IMG/VR virus record: IMGVR_UViG_3300044630_000120
Span: 1-30,518 of that record
Length of the DNA stretch: 30,518 bases
Source: a virus
Reading direction: 5' to 3' (one strand)
Of the stretch, positions 13,620-21,478 are shown one piece after another; positions within the stretch are counted from its first letter, which is position 1, and every line of letters starts with the position of its first letter. Both the position numbers and the translations under genes were made by a program. Under the pieces are notes generated by a model. It did no database searches. It was not told the origin of the DNA and saw nothing but the letters and a program-made list of their open reading frames with translations.

Positions 13620-14734
13620 CGTGCTAACTCCTCTTGAGTGTTTTCTCTTACAACTACTTCTTCATTATCCATGCGATCAGCCATAAAGTTTTCTTCTAGA
13701 TATTCGTCAGCATCAAACTCAACGTATGTTCCGCGCGGTAGCACGTTGTCCATTGACAAAGCGCCAGCAATTGCGTCGGCATACAATTTTACGCCAAACA
13801 AATAAAGATCGGCGCGTGCTTGCTGTGACGACTGGTATGAGTAAGCGCCAGTAGCAACACCCACCAAATACGGTGGCACGTTTGCAAGGCGCGACATTTC
13901 AAGCGCCTGATATTGCGACGCCTCAATCAAAAGCATCTTGTCAGGTGTGCTGTTTGTTTCCGTGTATGTCAAATACTCGTTAAGCGCTGCAGTCTGGTTG
14001 GTTGCTCGAGCGGCGTTAAACGCGCTAGCCAAATCAGCAAGTTCTTGCGCGCTAAGTGGTTCGCCACCAGTTTGTTTGAGTACGCCGGCAGGAATGCTTG
14101 ACGATGCGTTGCGGTTGCGCGCTGCTTCAAGTTTTAGCGCGGTTTCAATTGCGCCTGGTGCCGAGTAGATCAGGCCTTGTGCTGGAGACAAGAATTGCAC
14201 AAGATTTGCTGGGTCAATTTCTCCGCCTTGAAAATACACTTGTGACGATGGAGCAAACCACACAGGGCCAGCCATGTCGGTAGTAGTAATTGAGCCTGCT
14301 GGCAGTCGAGTGAACGTGGCAGGGTATCCGTCGGCGGTGCGTGAGGTGATGTACCAGAACGCGCGCCCAAACATCATGAGGTCATCAAGAGTCCAGCTCA
14401 TAAGGAACTGGAACGAAACTGTTGGGTCTGGTCGGCGCAACCATGAACGTGGAGCAATGTAAATCTTCTCCATTTCTTCGCCGTTCCAAAACTCGTTGTA
14501 TGAGCGGAGATTCATTGAGCCAATTACCGACGCCATCAGATCGCGCGCACGGTTGATCGTTGGGACGCTGATCGCCGCGTTACGCGCTTCGCCTTCGCGG
14601 TAGGTGTAGTACTGGCCGATCATGTTTACGCCAACATTGGACGACGAATAGCCAGGAGCAAAACCGCCTGCAGCTGCAGCCTTGCTTGGCGCTGGGCTTA
14701 TCGCTGCTTTTTTGGTTTTGTTAAAGATCGCCAT
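13616..14734 (-). CDS. Portal protein
   Basis: 372 residues, an HK97-family (phage_portal) protein that forms the dodecameric DNA channel and docks the terminase. Recognisable segments are NAAISVPTINRARDLMASVIG near the N-terminus, SWTLDDLMMFGRAFWYI, and SRLANVPPYLVGVATGAYSYQSSQQ later on. It is short for the family, matching the mini genome. It starts after an 85-bp gap from the terminase and overlaps the capsid gene by ATGA. Its N-terminal ~220 codons lie in the block identical to unit B; only the last few residues differ in protein. Confidence 0.9.
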   Translation of the reverse strand: MAIFNKTKKAAISPAPSKAAAAGGFAPGYSSSNVGVNMIGQYYTYREGEARNAAISVPTINRARDLMASVIGSMNLRSYNEFWNGEEMEKIYIAPRSWLRRPDPTVSFQFLMSWTLDDLMMFGRAFWYITSRTADGYPATFTRLPAGSITTTDMAGPVWFAPSSQVYFQGGEIDPANLVQFLSPAQGLIYSAPGAIETALKLEAARNRNASSSIPAGVLKQTGGEPLSAQELADLASAFNAARATNQTAALNEYLTYTETNSTPDKMLLIEASQYQALEMSRLANVPPYLVGVATGAYSYQSSQQARADLYLFGVKLYADAIAGALSMDNVLPRGTYVEFDADEYLEENFMADRMDNEEVVVRENTQEELAR

Positions 14735-15071
14735 AGTCCTACTTTGTCATACAAGTGGCAACCGCGCATGACTTATCCGATTCCGACAAAAGGCAAGGTG
14801 CGCGGTCGCCGCGTTTATCTTAGTTATTTACCGCGACAAGCATGGGCTTTCCGCTGTTGACTGGTCGCGCGCAGAGACCAATTCCCCAGACCATTGTGCG
14901 GGCTAACTCAATTGGCCCAGGCGAACGCTTGCTTGAAAGCACGATCGTGTTGTCGGTGCGAACAGCAACGGCGCGCTGCACATGTTCGGCTAACAGTTTT
15001 TCGCCTGTGTGCAGTAGGCGTGCTTCGGCGATCATGTTTTTGGCTAGCGGTGTAAAGCGTCCTAGTTCGGC
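14076..15071. repeat. 996-bp exact repeat, copy 1
   Basis: Identical base for base to 28571-29566 (offset 14495). It covers the 5' two thirds of the portal gene, the 85-bp gap and the 3' end of the terminase gene. Immediately outside on both sides the copies differ by several bases per hundred. Confidence 0.9.
14735..14819. other. Terminase-portal intergenic gap
   Basis: 85 bp without a supported gene, identical in the second copy (29230-29314). It contains a small hairpin (CGCGG TCG CCGCG) near the terminase stop with no U tract on the coding strand, and AGGACT as a modest ribosome-binding site before the portal ATG. Confidence 0.5.
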
Positions 15072-16553
15072 GTAACCGACCACGACCCTGCGGCGCTCGA
15101 TGTTCGGTGGGCATGTGGCGTCCACGGTTGGCGACAGAGCAAACCTGATCGTGGGGTCTTTGGCTAGTTCTTGCACGTTGTCCCACAGCTCTGTAATTGA
15201 CTCGGCGATAAACGCGACGGTGACTAGCACTCGACCGTCTGACAGGTTGACGCATCTGGTCGCGCTGTACCGAGAGTCGTCCAGCGACGATTCAATTGCC
15301 ACGACGCCACCGCTAGGGATGTCCCCCGTGTATTCCAATGACGGCCAGCGCCCTGGCTCAATCCAACCGCGCACAACACTTACCCAAAGGTTTAGAGATG
15401 CGCGCAAAAATGACGCGCGATCAGGGTTTGTTGACTCTTGCCTAATTGTGTCCATGTCCAACGTGTAACCGAGTGCAGGATTACCCCATGCCCATGACGA
15501 TGGATGCAGCGGGTCAAGGCTTGGGTCAGGTGACCATTCCGCCATGTACATGGTGGACGGTTCGCCTTTGTCAATTGCTCGAATGCCCGCTTCTCGCCAC
15601 CTTTGGAACAACACCGATTCCTCGGTGCCAGCTGTGCTGAAGAAAAGTGCCAAAGCATTTTTACGCGCACGTTGTGCCGGCAATAGACCGCCTTCTACCG
15701 AGTCGGGGTTAACGTCAAACAATTCGTCTACCACGACAAGGTCAATGCTCATACCGTGACCTTGGTTTGGCTTTAACGCTTTGACCCACCACTTGCTGCC
15801 GTCTGGCATCGTGGCCTGATAACGGCCGTACGACTTAACGATCTTTGCGCCGTAGTACTCCTCAAGAATTGGTGCTAGATCATCAAACAACAAACAGGCA
15901 AGGTCTAGTCTGTGCGCGCCAGATACCACGGTCTGTTTACTGCCACGTATTTTTGGCATTTCCACAAGCCAAAATAGAATGACCGCCTGGATAATTGTGG
16001 TTTTACCGTTCTGACGCGCGACCGATACAAGGCTCGAGCGATGCACAAACTTGTTATCGGCGTCAACCGCAAGCATCCCCTCAAGAGCGTGCATTTGCCA
16101 TGGCATCAAAGTGACACCAAGTACCTTCTTTGCCATGTCCCCCACAAGTCCAGCTAGTGAGCCGACATGGTCAGGCACCATCGTTTCCAGTCTTGGCTGG
16201 TCATGGCTAATCACGGCCAGTTCAGGCTGGTTCGGGCTGGTGGCGACAAAATGAAGCATGGGGCTCGGGGGCAGTCCATCCGCATACAAAAAATCGTTTA
16301 TTGCTTTCTCACGGTTTTGCTTTGCGTTGGCTAGTTTTTTGTTTCGGTATGTTGCTCCGCGCGCAGAGTTACATGTTTTGCATGCTGCAACGTATCCGTC
16401 TTCAATGCTTCCGCCTTTGTCTGACTCAACAAGATGGTCTAGTTCTGTTGCTGTGTTGCGTTTGCACCAATGGCATAGCGGTGAGTCGCGCAGTAGTTCT
16501 GCTCGTGCTTGCTTGTAGATCGGTGTGTCTTTTTCTTGGCGTTCGCGTGTCAT
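14820..16553 (-). CDS. terL: HNH-large terminase fusion, complete (allele 2)
   Basis: 577 residues, the only complete copy. HNH domain: C27/C30, Asp39-His40, C58/C61-Asn62. Linker ~90-130. ATPase: LMPWQ at 149-153 (adenine-binding type), P-loop ARQNGKT at 179-185, Walker B DLVVVDE at 271-277, and a coupling-type segment FFSTAGTEESV near 308. C-terminal RNase H-like nuclease: VVAIESSLDDSRYSA, PTVDATCPP and a late acidic IAEARLL. HNH proteins encoded beside terminase are known to assist packaging cleavage in HK97-like phages; here the two are one polypeptide. No small terminase gene is recognisable. The start is fixed by the ATGA overlap with the 28-aa ORF. Its last ~80 codons lie in the exact repeat. 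Confidence 0.93.
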   Translation of the reverse strand: MTRERQEKDTPIYKQARAELLRDSPLCHWCKRNTATELDHLVESDKGGSIEDGYVAACKTCNSARGATYRNKKLANAKQNREKAINDFLYADGLPPSPMLHFVATSPNQPELAVISHDQPRLETMVPDHVGSLAGLVGDMAKKVLGVTLMPWQMHALEGMLAVDADNKFVHRSSLVSVARQNGKTTIIQAVILFWLVEMPKIRGSKQTVVSGAHRLDLACLLFDDLAPILEEYYGAKIVKSYGRYQATMPDGSKWWVKALKPNQGHGMSIDLVVVDELFDVNPDSVEGGLLPAQRARKNALALFFSTAGTEESVLFQRWREAGIRAIDKGEPSTMYMAEWSPDPSLDPLHPSSWAWGNPALGYTLDMDTIRQESTNPDRASFLRASLNLWVSVVRGWIEPGRWPSLEYTGDIPSGGVVAIESSLDDSRYSATRCVNLSDGRVLVTVAFIAESITELWDNVQELAKDPTIRFALSPTVDATCPPNIERRRVVVGYAELGRFTPLAKNMIAEARLLHTGEKLLAEHVQRAVAVRTDNTIVLSSKRSPGPIELARTMVWGIGLCARPVNSGKPMLVAVNN

Positions 16554-16636
16554 GCTCGCGCGCTTCGCTTGCGCTGACGCGGCGCTTGCGCGCCTTGTCC
16601 TCGGTAGTTGTATGTCATGTTCGTTGTCGGGTTCAT
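16550..16636 (-). CDS. 28-aa basic peptide ORF overlapping terminase start (unit B)
   Basis: Same ORF as at 1462-1548: starts MNPTTNMTYNYRGQG, ends RQRKRSARA, and its TGA overlaps the terminase ATG. Several third-position changes are synonymous and two residues change. Conservation of frame, length and overlap across diverged units is the main support for it being translated. Confidence 0.5.
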   Translation of the reverse strand: MNPTTNMTYNYRGQGAQAPRQRKRSARA

Positions 16637-16879
16637 GTCTGTGCTTTCTTTGTTTGTTAACTGTATGTCATCTGTAGGTCAAGAGATGTGTGAATGCTCC
16701 ACCCACCAGATTGCCCATCCTGGTACCCATTGCATTCAGCTGATTATGTTTACAGCTCGCCTCGATGCTTTGCCCGTTTCATTTCGTCTTGCATGATTCG
16801 GGGCGCACCGATCTACCCACGTTTCCGTGTGTCACCAACTGCCGTGCGAATGGCTTAGGTCGTGCTACTAGCCGATTGT
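16637..16879. other. Gene-free region upstream of terminase (unit B)
   Basis: About 243 bp. The part nearest the terminase (GGTGGAGCATTCACACATCT and the promoter-like element) is conserved with unit A; the middle is diverged. The hairpin at 16815-16832 has a CACG stem closed by a GAAA tetraloop. No convincing gene. Confidence 0.4.
16654..16682 (-). promoter_or_regulatory. Promoter-like sequence before terminase operon (unit B)
   Basis: TTGACC (16677-16682), 17-base spacer, TAACAA (16654-16659) on the minus strand, the same as in unit A with one spacer change. Confidence 0.35.
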
Positions 16880-17224
16880 TTAAGCTCTGGGATTGCTCAA
16901 GGTGTAGAGAATGTACTCCATGTCGCTTGGCTTCCAGACCGCTGCATGACAACCAGCCATCTCGCAAGCGTTTAACCAAATCTTTTGTCCAGGCGTCAAT
17001 TTGCCCTTTTCGGCCTTAAGTTCAATGACAAGCGGCCGACCGCCTTGGAATGGGTGCACCATGAACAGATCAGGGAACCCTGCATCGCCTTGCACATTGG
17101 TCATCCAGCGTCCTCGACTGTTCTGTGCCGGCAGATCGTGATGCACTAACCATCCGTAACGCTTGGCGACGCTGATCACCATGTCCTTAAAGTCGGCTTC
17201 GCTAATCTTGGAATCAAGCTTCAT
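16880..17224 (-). CDS. VRR-NUC domain nuclease (unit B)
   Basis: 114-residue homologue of the unit A nuclease with all catalytic residues kept (GFPDLF, VIELKAEKGK, Gln after TPG). The ATG at 17222-17224 is chosen by alignment with unit A; another in-frame ATG at 17236 would add four residues. The start overlaps the upstream gene by 11 bases rather than by ATGA, because the upstream gene is a different one. The last residues differ (NPRA rather than NPRQ). Confidence 0.85.
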   Translation of the reverse strand: MKLDSKISEADFKDMVISVAKRYGWLVHHDLPAQNSRGRWMTNVQGDAGFPDLFMVHPFQGGRPLVIELKAEKGKLTPGQKIWLNACEMAGCHAAVWKPSDMEYILYTLSNPRA

Positions 17225-17426
17225 CAGCGGGAACAATTCTTTTGTTGTCTGCTAACCATTCCCATGCTTGCGCCAGTTTTTGCCATGTTTCTCGGCTTGC
17301 TTCTAAATCTTTGTATCGCTTTTCTAGCAGCGCTTTTTCGGCGCGCAAAGTGTCAATAACACCGCGCAAGTAGTCAACTATTTCAACAGGTGTTGCCCCA
17401 GTTTGTTTGTCATCAAACGCGCTCAT
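17214..17426 (-). CDS. 70-aa coiled-coil-like hypothetical protein
   Basis: Starts MSAFDDKQTGATPVEIVDYL. The middle (VIDTLRAEKALLEKRYKDLE) has a clear heptad pattern, so a coiled coil is likely; two Trp-containing helices follow. ATGA overlap with the annealing-protein gene sets the start. It occupies the slot where unit A has a 28-aa membrane peptide plus a 57-aa protein. No family recognised. Confidence 0.7.
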   Translation of the reverse strand: MSAFDDKQTGATPVEIVDYLRGVIDTLRAEKALLEKRYKDLEASRETWQKLAQAWEWLADNKRIVPADEA

Positions 17427-17968
17427 TTTAGGCGCTCAATGATCTTGCTTGCTTCATGCGATTTAAGCAGCTCCAACACGGCGCTGTCATCGTTAAGGTT
17501 AAGTTGAATCATCTCTAGCAATGCCAGATCATCCATGCCTTTGTCTTTGGCTAGTTTCTTTATGTAACCAATTTGCTTAGGTGTGGCAAATGCACCAGAG
17601 GGATTGTGCACTTGCGGTTGTGGTGATGTGGTTAGGCGCTCGACCTTTTGCATCTCATTGCGTGACGGCCTAGGGCCACTAGCAGGAGCCTGCAGCGGGC
17701 AGTTGGCAATAGCGCGACCAATAGCGCTGGTTTCACAGTTTTCCACAAATGAGGTTGCGTTGACACCGCGGTCGCTTTTGATTTCTTCTGCGTAACCCGT
17801 AGCAACTGGCACTTTGTCTTCTTTGTCGGCGTACAGCTCCGCATAGAACACGCACGCGTCGCCTGTGTAGTTCATCATGGACGTATAGACGCGCCCGTTC
17901 GGATATGCAGCCCAGAACCTAACTAAACGCTGTTCTACGGTTTCGTAGTTGCTTAGGTCAAAGCCCAT
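17423..17968 (-). CDS. Erf/Rad52-like annealing protein (unit B)
   Basis: 181 residues, highly similar to the copy at 2389-2943, including CETSAIGRAIANC and the C-terminal TPKQIGYIKKLAKD...ASKIIERLK. The central linker is three residues shorter and differs in sequence. The ATG at 17966-17968 overlaps the previous TGA (TGATG) and matches unit A; an upstream in-frame ATG at 17983 lies inside the preceding gene. Confidence 0.55.
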   Translation of the reverse strand: MGFDLSNYETVEQRLVRFWAAYPNGRVYTSMMNYTGDACVFYAELYADKEDKVPVATGYAEEIKSDRGVNATSFVENCETSAIGRAIANCPLQAPASGPRPSRNEMQKVERLTTSPQPQVHNPSGAFATPKQIGYIKKLAKDKGMDDLALLEMIQLNLNDDSAVLELLKSHEASKIIERLK

Positions 17969-18360
17969 CAGATGCCTGCCCATACAGATAGGCGTTGTGC
18001 ATGGTCATGCGCGCCACCGCGCTGGGCGTATGCCAGTTCGCCTGTGTTGCGGATGATGCCACGTCGAGCGGCAGCGTTTAGGCGTCCAGCGATGCCTTTG
18101 GTGACAGGGAACTCATCGCCCAGGTGCTTCCAAATGTCGTCAGATGTGAAGAAGCCTTTAGTTCGCGCAACGTGCACGATTGCAGCGTCAACTTTGCGTT
18201 GTTCTTCTGGTGTCCATTTGGTGTCTGCGCTTGCTTGCGATAATGCCATGCCAACAGCAAACGGTTTTCTTGCCGGCACACGGCCGTCACATACGAAATG
18301 TGTTTTGCCTTGTATGTCGGGGTAGGCGATCGTTTCTTTGCAGATCGTGCAGGTTTTCAT
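17968..18360 (-). CDS. Zinc-ribbon / winged-helix-like protein (unit B)
   Basis: 130 residues. The CxxC...HxxC zinc pattern (C4, C7, H21, C24) and the C-terminal winged-helix-like part are kept; the region 30-55 between them is diverged and two residues shorter. Preceded by the same AAGGAG ribosome-binding site flanked by CCGACA repeats. Confidence 0.6.
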   Translation of the reverse strand: MKTCTICKETIAYPDIQGKTHFVCDGRVPARKPFAVGMALSQASADTKWTPEEQRKVDAAIVHVARTKGFFTSDDIWKHLGDEFPVTKGIAGRLNAAARRGIIRNTGELAYAQRGGAHDHAQRLSVWAGI

Positions 18361-18380
18361 TGTCGGAATCTCCTTGTCGG

Positions 18381-18644
18381 TTAGGAATGTGCTTGTAGTG
18401 CTTTAATTGCTAAGTCGAGTGTAGTCACATCGTGCAATGGCATTGGTTCTTCTAATGACAACGAGTTCTTCATGCCTTTAAGACGCTGAATAATGCTTGC
18501 GTGCGGATTAGTGCTTATGTCTGCAATTTCGTTAATCAAATTAAAGATTGCCATGTCGTGTTTAGTTGTCATCATTTGCTCCAATACCATTCGTCGGGTT
18601 TCTTCTGATAGTTCGCCTTGATTCCATGCCACACCTTCACTCAT
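18381..18644 (-). CDS. Conserved 87-aa acidic helical protein (unit B)
   Basis: One residue (Leu for Met in RRMVLEQ) separates it from the unit A copy. The start at 18644 follows the ATGA overlap with the muramidase stop. Low divergence at DNA level as well, in contrast to both neighbours. Confidence 0.7.
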   Translation of the reverse strand: MSEGVAWNQGELSEETRRMVLEQMMTTKHDMAIFNLINEIADISTNPHASIIQRLKGMKNSLSLEEPMPLHDVTTLDLAIKALQAHS

Positions 18645-19150
18645 TTTGTTGCACTCCATGGCCCCCAGCCGTAACCGTGTTTGTCGACGCCGTAGTTGTA
18701 AATCGCTAACGCTGCGCGCAAATTAACATCAGCCTGTAACAAGTTTTCTGCGCTAGTAATAATGCCGGCATCGGTTAGCCATGGTGTCCAAAATCCGTTT
18801 ATTTGCATTAGTCCGCGCGACCCGCCGTTTGGGTCTTTGCTGTTGACCGCGTTTGGTATGCAACGCGACTCCCTAAACATGATTGACTCAAGCACGGTGC
18901 GCTGATCGGCAGGCCAGCCAAGATTGACGGCAAGCGCGCTAAATTGCTCACAAGCCGACGTGTACGGGTCAATGTAGATCGTGGAGCTGGTAGTTGTAGG
19001 CGGCTCGATTAGGTAGTTCTGCACGTCTAAAGGCGCTAAGGCAATGGTGCCAGATGGGTCGCTAAACGCGCTAGGAGCCCCTGTGAGCGCCGTAACCCCA
19101 AAGACCGTACAAAGCACTAGCCCAATGATTTTCTCTGCTAAATAGTTCAT
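18641..19150 (-). CDS. Exported SLT/lysozyme-like muramidase (unit B)
   Basis: 169 residues. The signal segment and Thr/Pro spacer are nearly the same as in unit A (LIEPPTTTSSTIYIDPYTSA is shared), but the catalytic domain is different in detail: SIMFRESRCIPNAVNSKDPN, then SRGLMQINGFW, closer to the standard SLT pattern. The predicted catalytic Glu is in FRES. The start at 19150 overlaps the preceding stop by ATGA with TGGAGA upstream. Confidence 0.8.
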   Translation of the reverse strand: MNYLAEKIIGLVLCTVFGVTALTGAPSAFSDPSGTIALAPLDVQNYLIEPPTTTSSTIYIDPYTSACEQFSALAVNLGWPADQRTVLESIMFRESRCIPNAVNSKDPNGGSRGLMQINGFWTPWLTDAGIITSAENLLQADVNLRAALAIYNYGVDKHGYGWGPWSATK

Positions 19151-19323
19151 CTTTTCTCCAAAGGTATGGGCACGCCCCAAGATGAAGCGTGCGATCTGAA
19201 TGCGATTTGTCCTTGTAAGTATTTTCCCGAGTCGGGGTCTGTGAAGATTTGCACCAGAATTTCTTGACCGTTATCCATCACGCCTATATAGACGCTGTAG
19301 TCAAATATCTGTGGTTCAGTCAT
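19147..19323 (-). CDS. 58-aa hypothetical protein in lysis cassette (unit B)
   Basis: Translating from the ATG at 19321-19323 gives MTEPQIFDYSVYIG to VPIPLEKR, the same length as in unit A with about eight substitutions. The identical AAAGGACAGG ribosome-binding site precedes it, and the stop overlaps the muramidase start as ATGA. Function unknown. Confidence 0.65.
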   Translation of the reverse strand: MTEPQIFDYSVYIGVMDNGQEILVQIFTDPDSGKYLQGQIAFRSHASSWGVPIPLEKR

Positions 19324-19363
19324 CGCCTGTCCTTTTGTCGGTAATTCGACCTTAGGGGATAGG

Positions 19364-19900
19364 TCAAGCCTTGGGTGGGATTTCCCCGAACACCTTTAAG
19401 AATGCGGCTTTAACCCAGATCACCGAGTCGGCGGCCTGTGGTGTGATTTCAATGTGGAACCAATCGCCACCTGGTGCACCGTGGATTGTTGGCTTGTCAT
19501 ATTTAAGCCATGCGTACCGATCGCAACGCCATGCTCGACCTTGTGGTTCTGGGTAGTAATCCAAAATACATTGCAGACCAAGATCGTTGGCATTGGCAAC
19601 CAGTTTGTCAATAAAGACAAGCGCTTCTTTACGGCCTGCTTTTGGGTTCTTTTCGCTTTTGCGATACGACAGATCAACAGCTCTGCCAGTCGCGTGCACC
19701 GACAATGAGCCTGGCTTCCCGCGCATGTCACGTTGACCCCAAGACCCGTTGTTCCAAAGCGCGCCATTTGATGCAGCGATTGCTTGCTTTATCCATTCGT
19801 TCATGCCGGCTCGTGGTGCTGGTGATGCACCGTCCGCGTTGCCTATGTAGTCGCGTGCGTTTGGAACGCCTGCTTTAGCTTTGGCTATTGCCACGACCAA
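19364..19900 (-). CDS. M15-family peptidase endolysin (unit B)
   Basis: About 178 residues with the M15 zinc pattern SVHATGRAVD (His69, Asp76) and WFHIEI (His149). There is no ATG at the start; TTG at 19898-19900 or GTG at 19892-19894 are the candidates, both inside the holin-like gene's end. Core and C-terminus match unit A; helices between the metal motifs differ. Confidence 0.85.
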   Translation of the reverse strand: MVVAIAKAKAGVPNARDYIGNADGASPAPRAGMNEWIKQAIAASNGALWNNGSWGQRDMRGKPGSLSVHATGRAVDLSYRKSEKNPKAGRKEALVFIDKLVANANDLGLQCILDYYPEPQGRAWRCDRYAWLKYDKPTIHGAPGGDWFHIEITPQAADSVIWVKAAFLKVFGEIPPKA

Positions 19901-20072
19901 ATGCCAGGTCTTTAGGGTTCACATATCGGATAAGAACTGGCACAAGCGCGGCGAGCGCTGCTTTGCCTAGATCGGCTGGGTTTGTGTTGCCTGTCGAATA
20001 AACCGCAATGACCGCTGCAATGACCGAGCGACCGTATGAGGCGAGTAAGGCTTTGTCTTTAGGCTTCAACAT
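19875..20072 (-). CDS. Small holin-like membrane protein (unit B)
   Basis: 65 residues starting MLKPKDKALLASYGRSVIAA, two moderately hydrophobic segments and the ending RYVNPKDLAFG. Overlaps both neighbours. Homologous to 4862-5056. Confidence 0.6.
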   Translation of the reverse strand: MLKPKDKALLASYGRSVIAAVIAVYSTGNTNPADLGKAALAALVPVLIRYVNPKDLAFGRGNSQS

Positions 20073-20334
20073 CTTTGGCTCCTTCTTTTGCTTTTGACTT
20101 TAGTCCGTTTGAGGCCACTAAGCCTGACAACGTGCCGGTCATAAATACGGTCAGGGTTGAGAGCAGGTCTATGAATGCGGAGTCGTTAGGGCTTTGGTGG
20201 CCTATTGGCTGGGTCACGAACATAAGCGCATAGACAAAGCCAAGCACGGTAATAGCAAACACGCTGGCAAGGATGATTCCTACAACAACGATGAGTCGTG
20301 CGTGAAGCTCTTCGGGTTTAAGGCGTGGTCTCAT
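20059..20334 (-). CDS. Two-helix membrane protein of the lysis cassette (unit B)
   Basis: 91 residues with an ATG start, two transmembrane helices (starting at LIVVVGIILA and STLTVFMTGT) and a Lys-rich tail. It overlaps the lipoprotein-like gene by 17 bases. Its N-terminus guides the GTG start choice in unit A. Confidence 0.65.
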   Translation of the reverse strand: MRPRLKPEELHARLIVVVGIILASVFAITVLGFVYALMFVTQPIGHQSPNDSAFIDLLSTLTVFMTGTLSGLVASNGLKSKAKEGAKDVEA

Positions 20335-20515
20335 AAATTAAATCCCGTGTGCATGTTCCAGATGGGTTGCAGATCGGTGGTTCGCATTCAGGTTTTTGCC
20401 AGTTTGACGGGTCTTGGCATGGGTAGCGATATGACCCGTCGTAAGCACATCCCGCGCAACCCCACAATACGACCGCAATTAACGCGACGTAGCCGATGAG
20501 GTAACGCCATCTCAT
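20318..20515 (-). CDS. 65-aa lipoprotein-like small protein (unit B)
   Basis: Shares the MRWRYLIGY...LWGCAGC N-terminus with the unit A protein, but the rest (YPCQDPSNWQKPECEPPICN) is Cys/Pro-rich with four further cysteines, suggesting a small disulphide-bonded exported domain. TAATG overlap with the gene upstream. Confidence 0.6.
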   Translation of the reverse strand: MRWRYLIGYVALIAVVLWGCAGCAYDGSYRYPCQDPSNWQKPECEPPICNPSGTCTRDLIYETTP

Positions 20516-20706
20516 TAACTTAGTAGCGCGGCTACTTCGTCGGCAGTAAGTCCAAGTTTGGCGATTGTTGCGTCTTTAAGTTTTGCTTGTGCGGTTGCTG
20601 CTTTGGTGCGTGCTTTGCCTTCGGCAATGTCTTTGTCACGTTGCGCGATTTCTTCGTCGGTCATGTCGCGCACTTCTGTTCCAATTTGGATTGTGTATTC
20701 GCTCAT
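20515..20706 (-). CDS. 63-aa tail-fibre-associated hypothetical protein
   Basis: Starts MSEYTIQIGTEVRDMTDEEI and ends LGLTADEVAALLS, an Ala/Lys-rich helix with a C-terminal motif often seen in small genes following phage tail-fibre genes. The start at 20706 has TTAGGAAC upstream; the longer 85-aa reading would begin inside the fibre gene. Found only in unit B. Confidence 0.6.
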   Translation of the reverse strand: MSEYTIQIGTEVRDMTDEEIAQRDKDIAEGKARTKAATAQAKLKDATIAKLGLTADEVAALLS

Positions 20707-20710
20707 GTTC

Positions 20711-21469
20711 CTAACTTTCGTTGAATCCGTAAACACGGTAAAAGCCTGTGATTGTTCCGCTGCTGGTAACAAATGTCAGACCGTCGTTTGCTGCGGTTGA
20801 TGTCATTGAAAAACCACAAAAACCAGTTGCGCCGATGCCGTTGTTATCAATTCCGCCGACCCAAGTGCCGTTTGCGGTTGTCATTGTTCCTGAGTTTGCT
20901 GGGTCGTAAACAATTAATGAGTTTGTGGCATAAGCAATGTAACTACTGTTGCGTACTTCGTTGATTAGCGCCGATGTTTGGCTCGTTGCATTTCCTTGAT
21001 CGTTTGCAGCGCTGTTGTAAAACACGCCACCTTTACCCCAGGCATATGCGCCAGAAGTACTGTTAGGTGAGCCAGCAACATTGACTCGACATAAAACATC
21101 GATATCGGTTGATGCAGCTGTGATTTGCAAAATGACCTGATAGGTCTTGTATGTCGTGGTAAATGTGCTGGCAGGCATTGAGATGGTGCCTTGTGCGGTA
21201 AACGATGCGCCTGTGATGTAACGCATGCCAGGGGTAAGGCCAACTGTTTGCCATGATGACGAATCGTAATACTGGGTCGTGTTGGTGTCTTCAAGGTAAG
21301 CAAATTGTCCTTCGGCAAGCACTTTTTCGCCTGCACCACCAAACGCAGCATCGCGCGCCGTGGTGTTTGCAAAAACAGGAATACCTGTGTTGATCTGCGT
21401 TTGTTGTGCTGCGGTGAGCACCTGTCCAACGGTAAAGGCTGGAACTGCGGTTTGTGCGTTAACTCCCAT
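20711..21469 (-). CDS. Tail fibre / receptor-binding protein
   Basis: 252 residues starting MGVNAQTAVPAFTVGQVLTA. The N-terminal ~75 (FANTTARDAAFGG...YLEDTNTTQYYDSSSW) is a tail-attachment motif common in phage fibre proteins. The remaining ~175 residues are beta-rich and Ser/Thr/Asn-rich, ending VTSSGTITGFYRVYGF, probably the host-contact domain. It replaces three unit A genes (5460-6981). The ribosome-binding site AAGGAGCAC matches the position used in unit A, so the upstream boundary of the swap is near the distal-tail stop. Confidence 0.7.
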   Translation of the reverse strand: MGVNAQTAVPAFTVGQVLTAAQQTQINTGIPVFANTTARDAAFGGAGEKVLAEGQFAYLEDTNTTQYYDSSSWQTVGLTPGMRYITGASFTAQGTISMPASTFTTTYKTYQVILQITAASTDIDVLCRVNVAGSPNSTSGAYAWGKGGVFYNSAANDQGNATSQTSALINEVRNSSYIAYATNSLIVYDPANSGTMTTANGTWVGGIDNNGIGATGFCGFSMTSTAANDGLTFVTSSGTITGFYRVYGFNES

Positions 21470-21478
21470 AAGTGCTCC

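Noticed and set aside
14801-14813. Hairpin CGCGG TCG CCGCG after the terminase stop as a terminator
   Set aside because: Only 5 bp and without a U tract on the transcribed strand; the portal gene must be expressed downstream.
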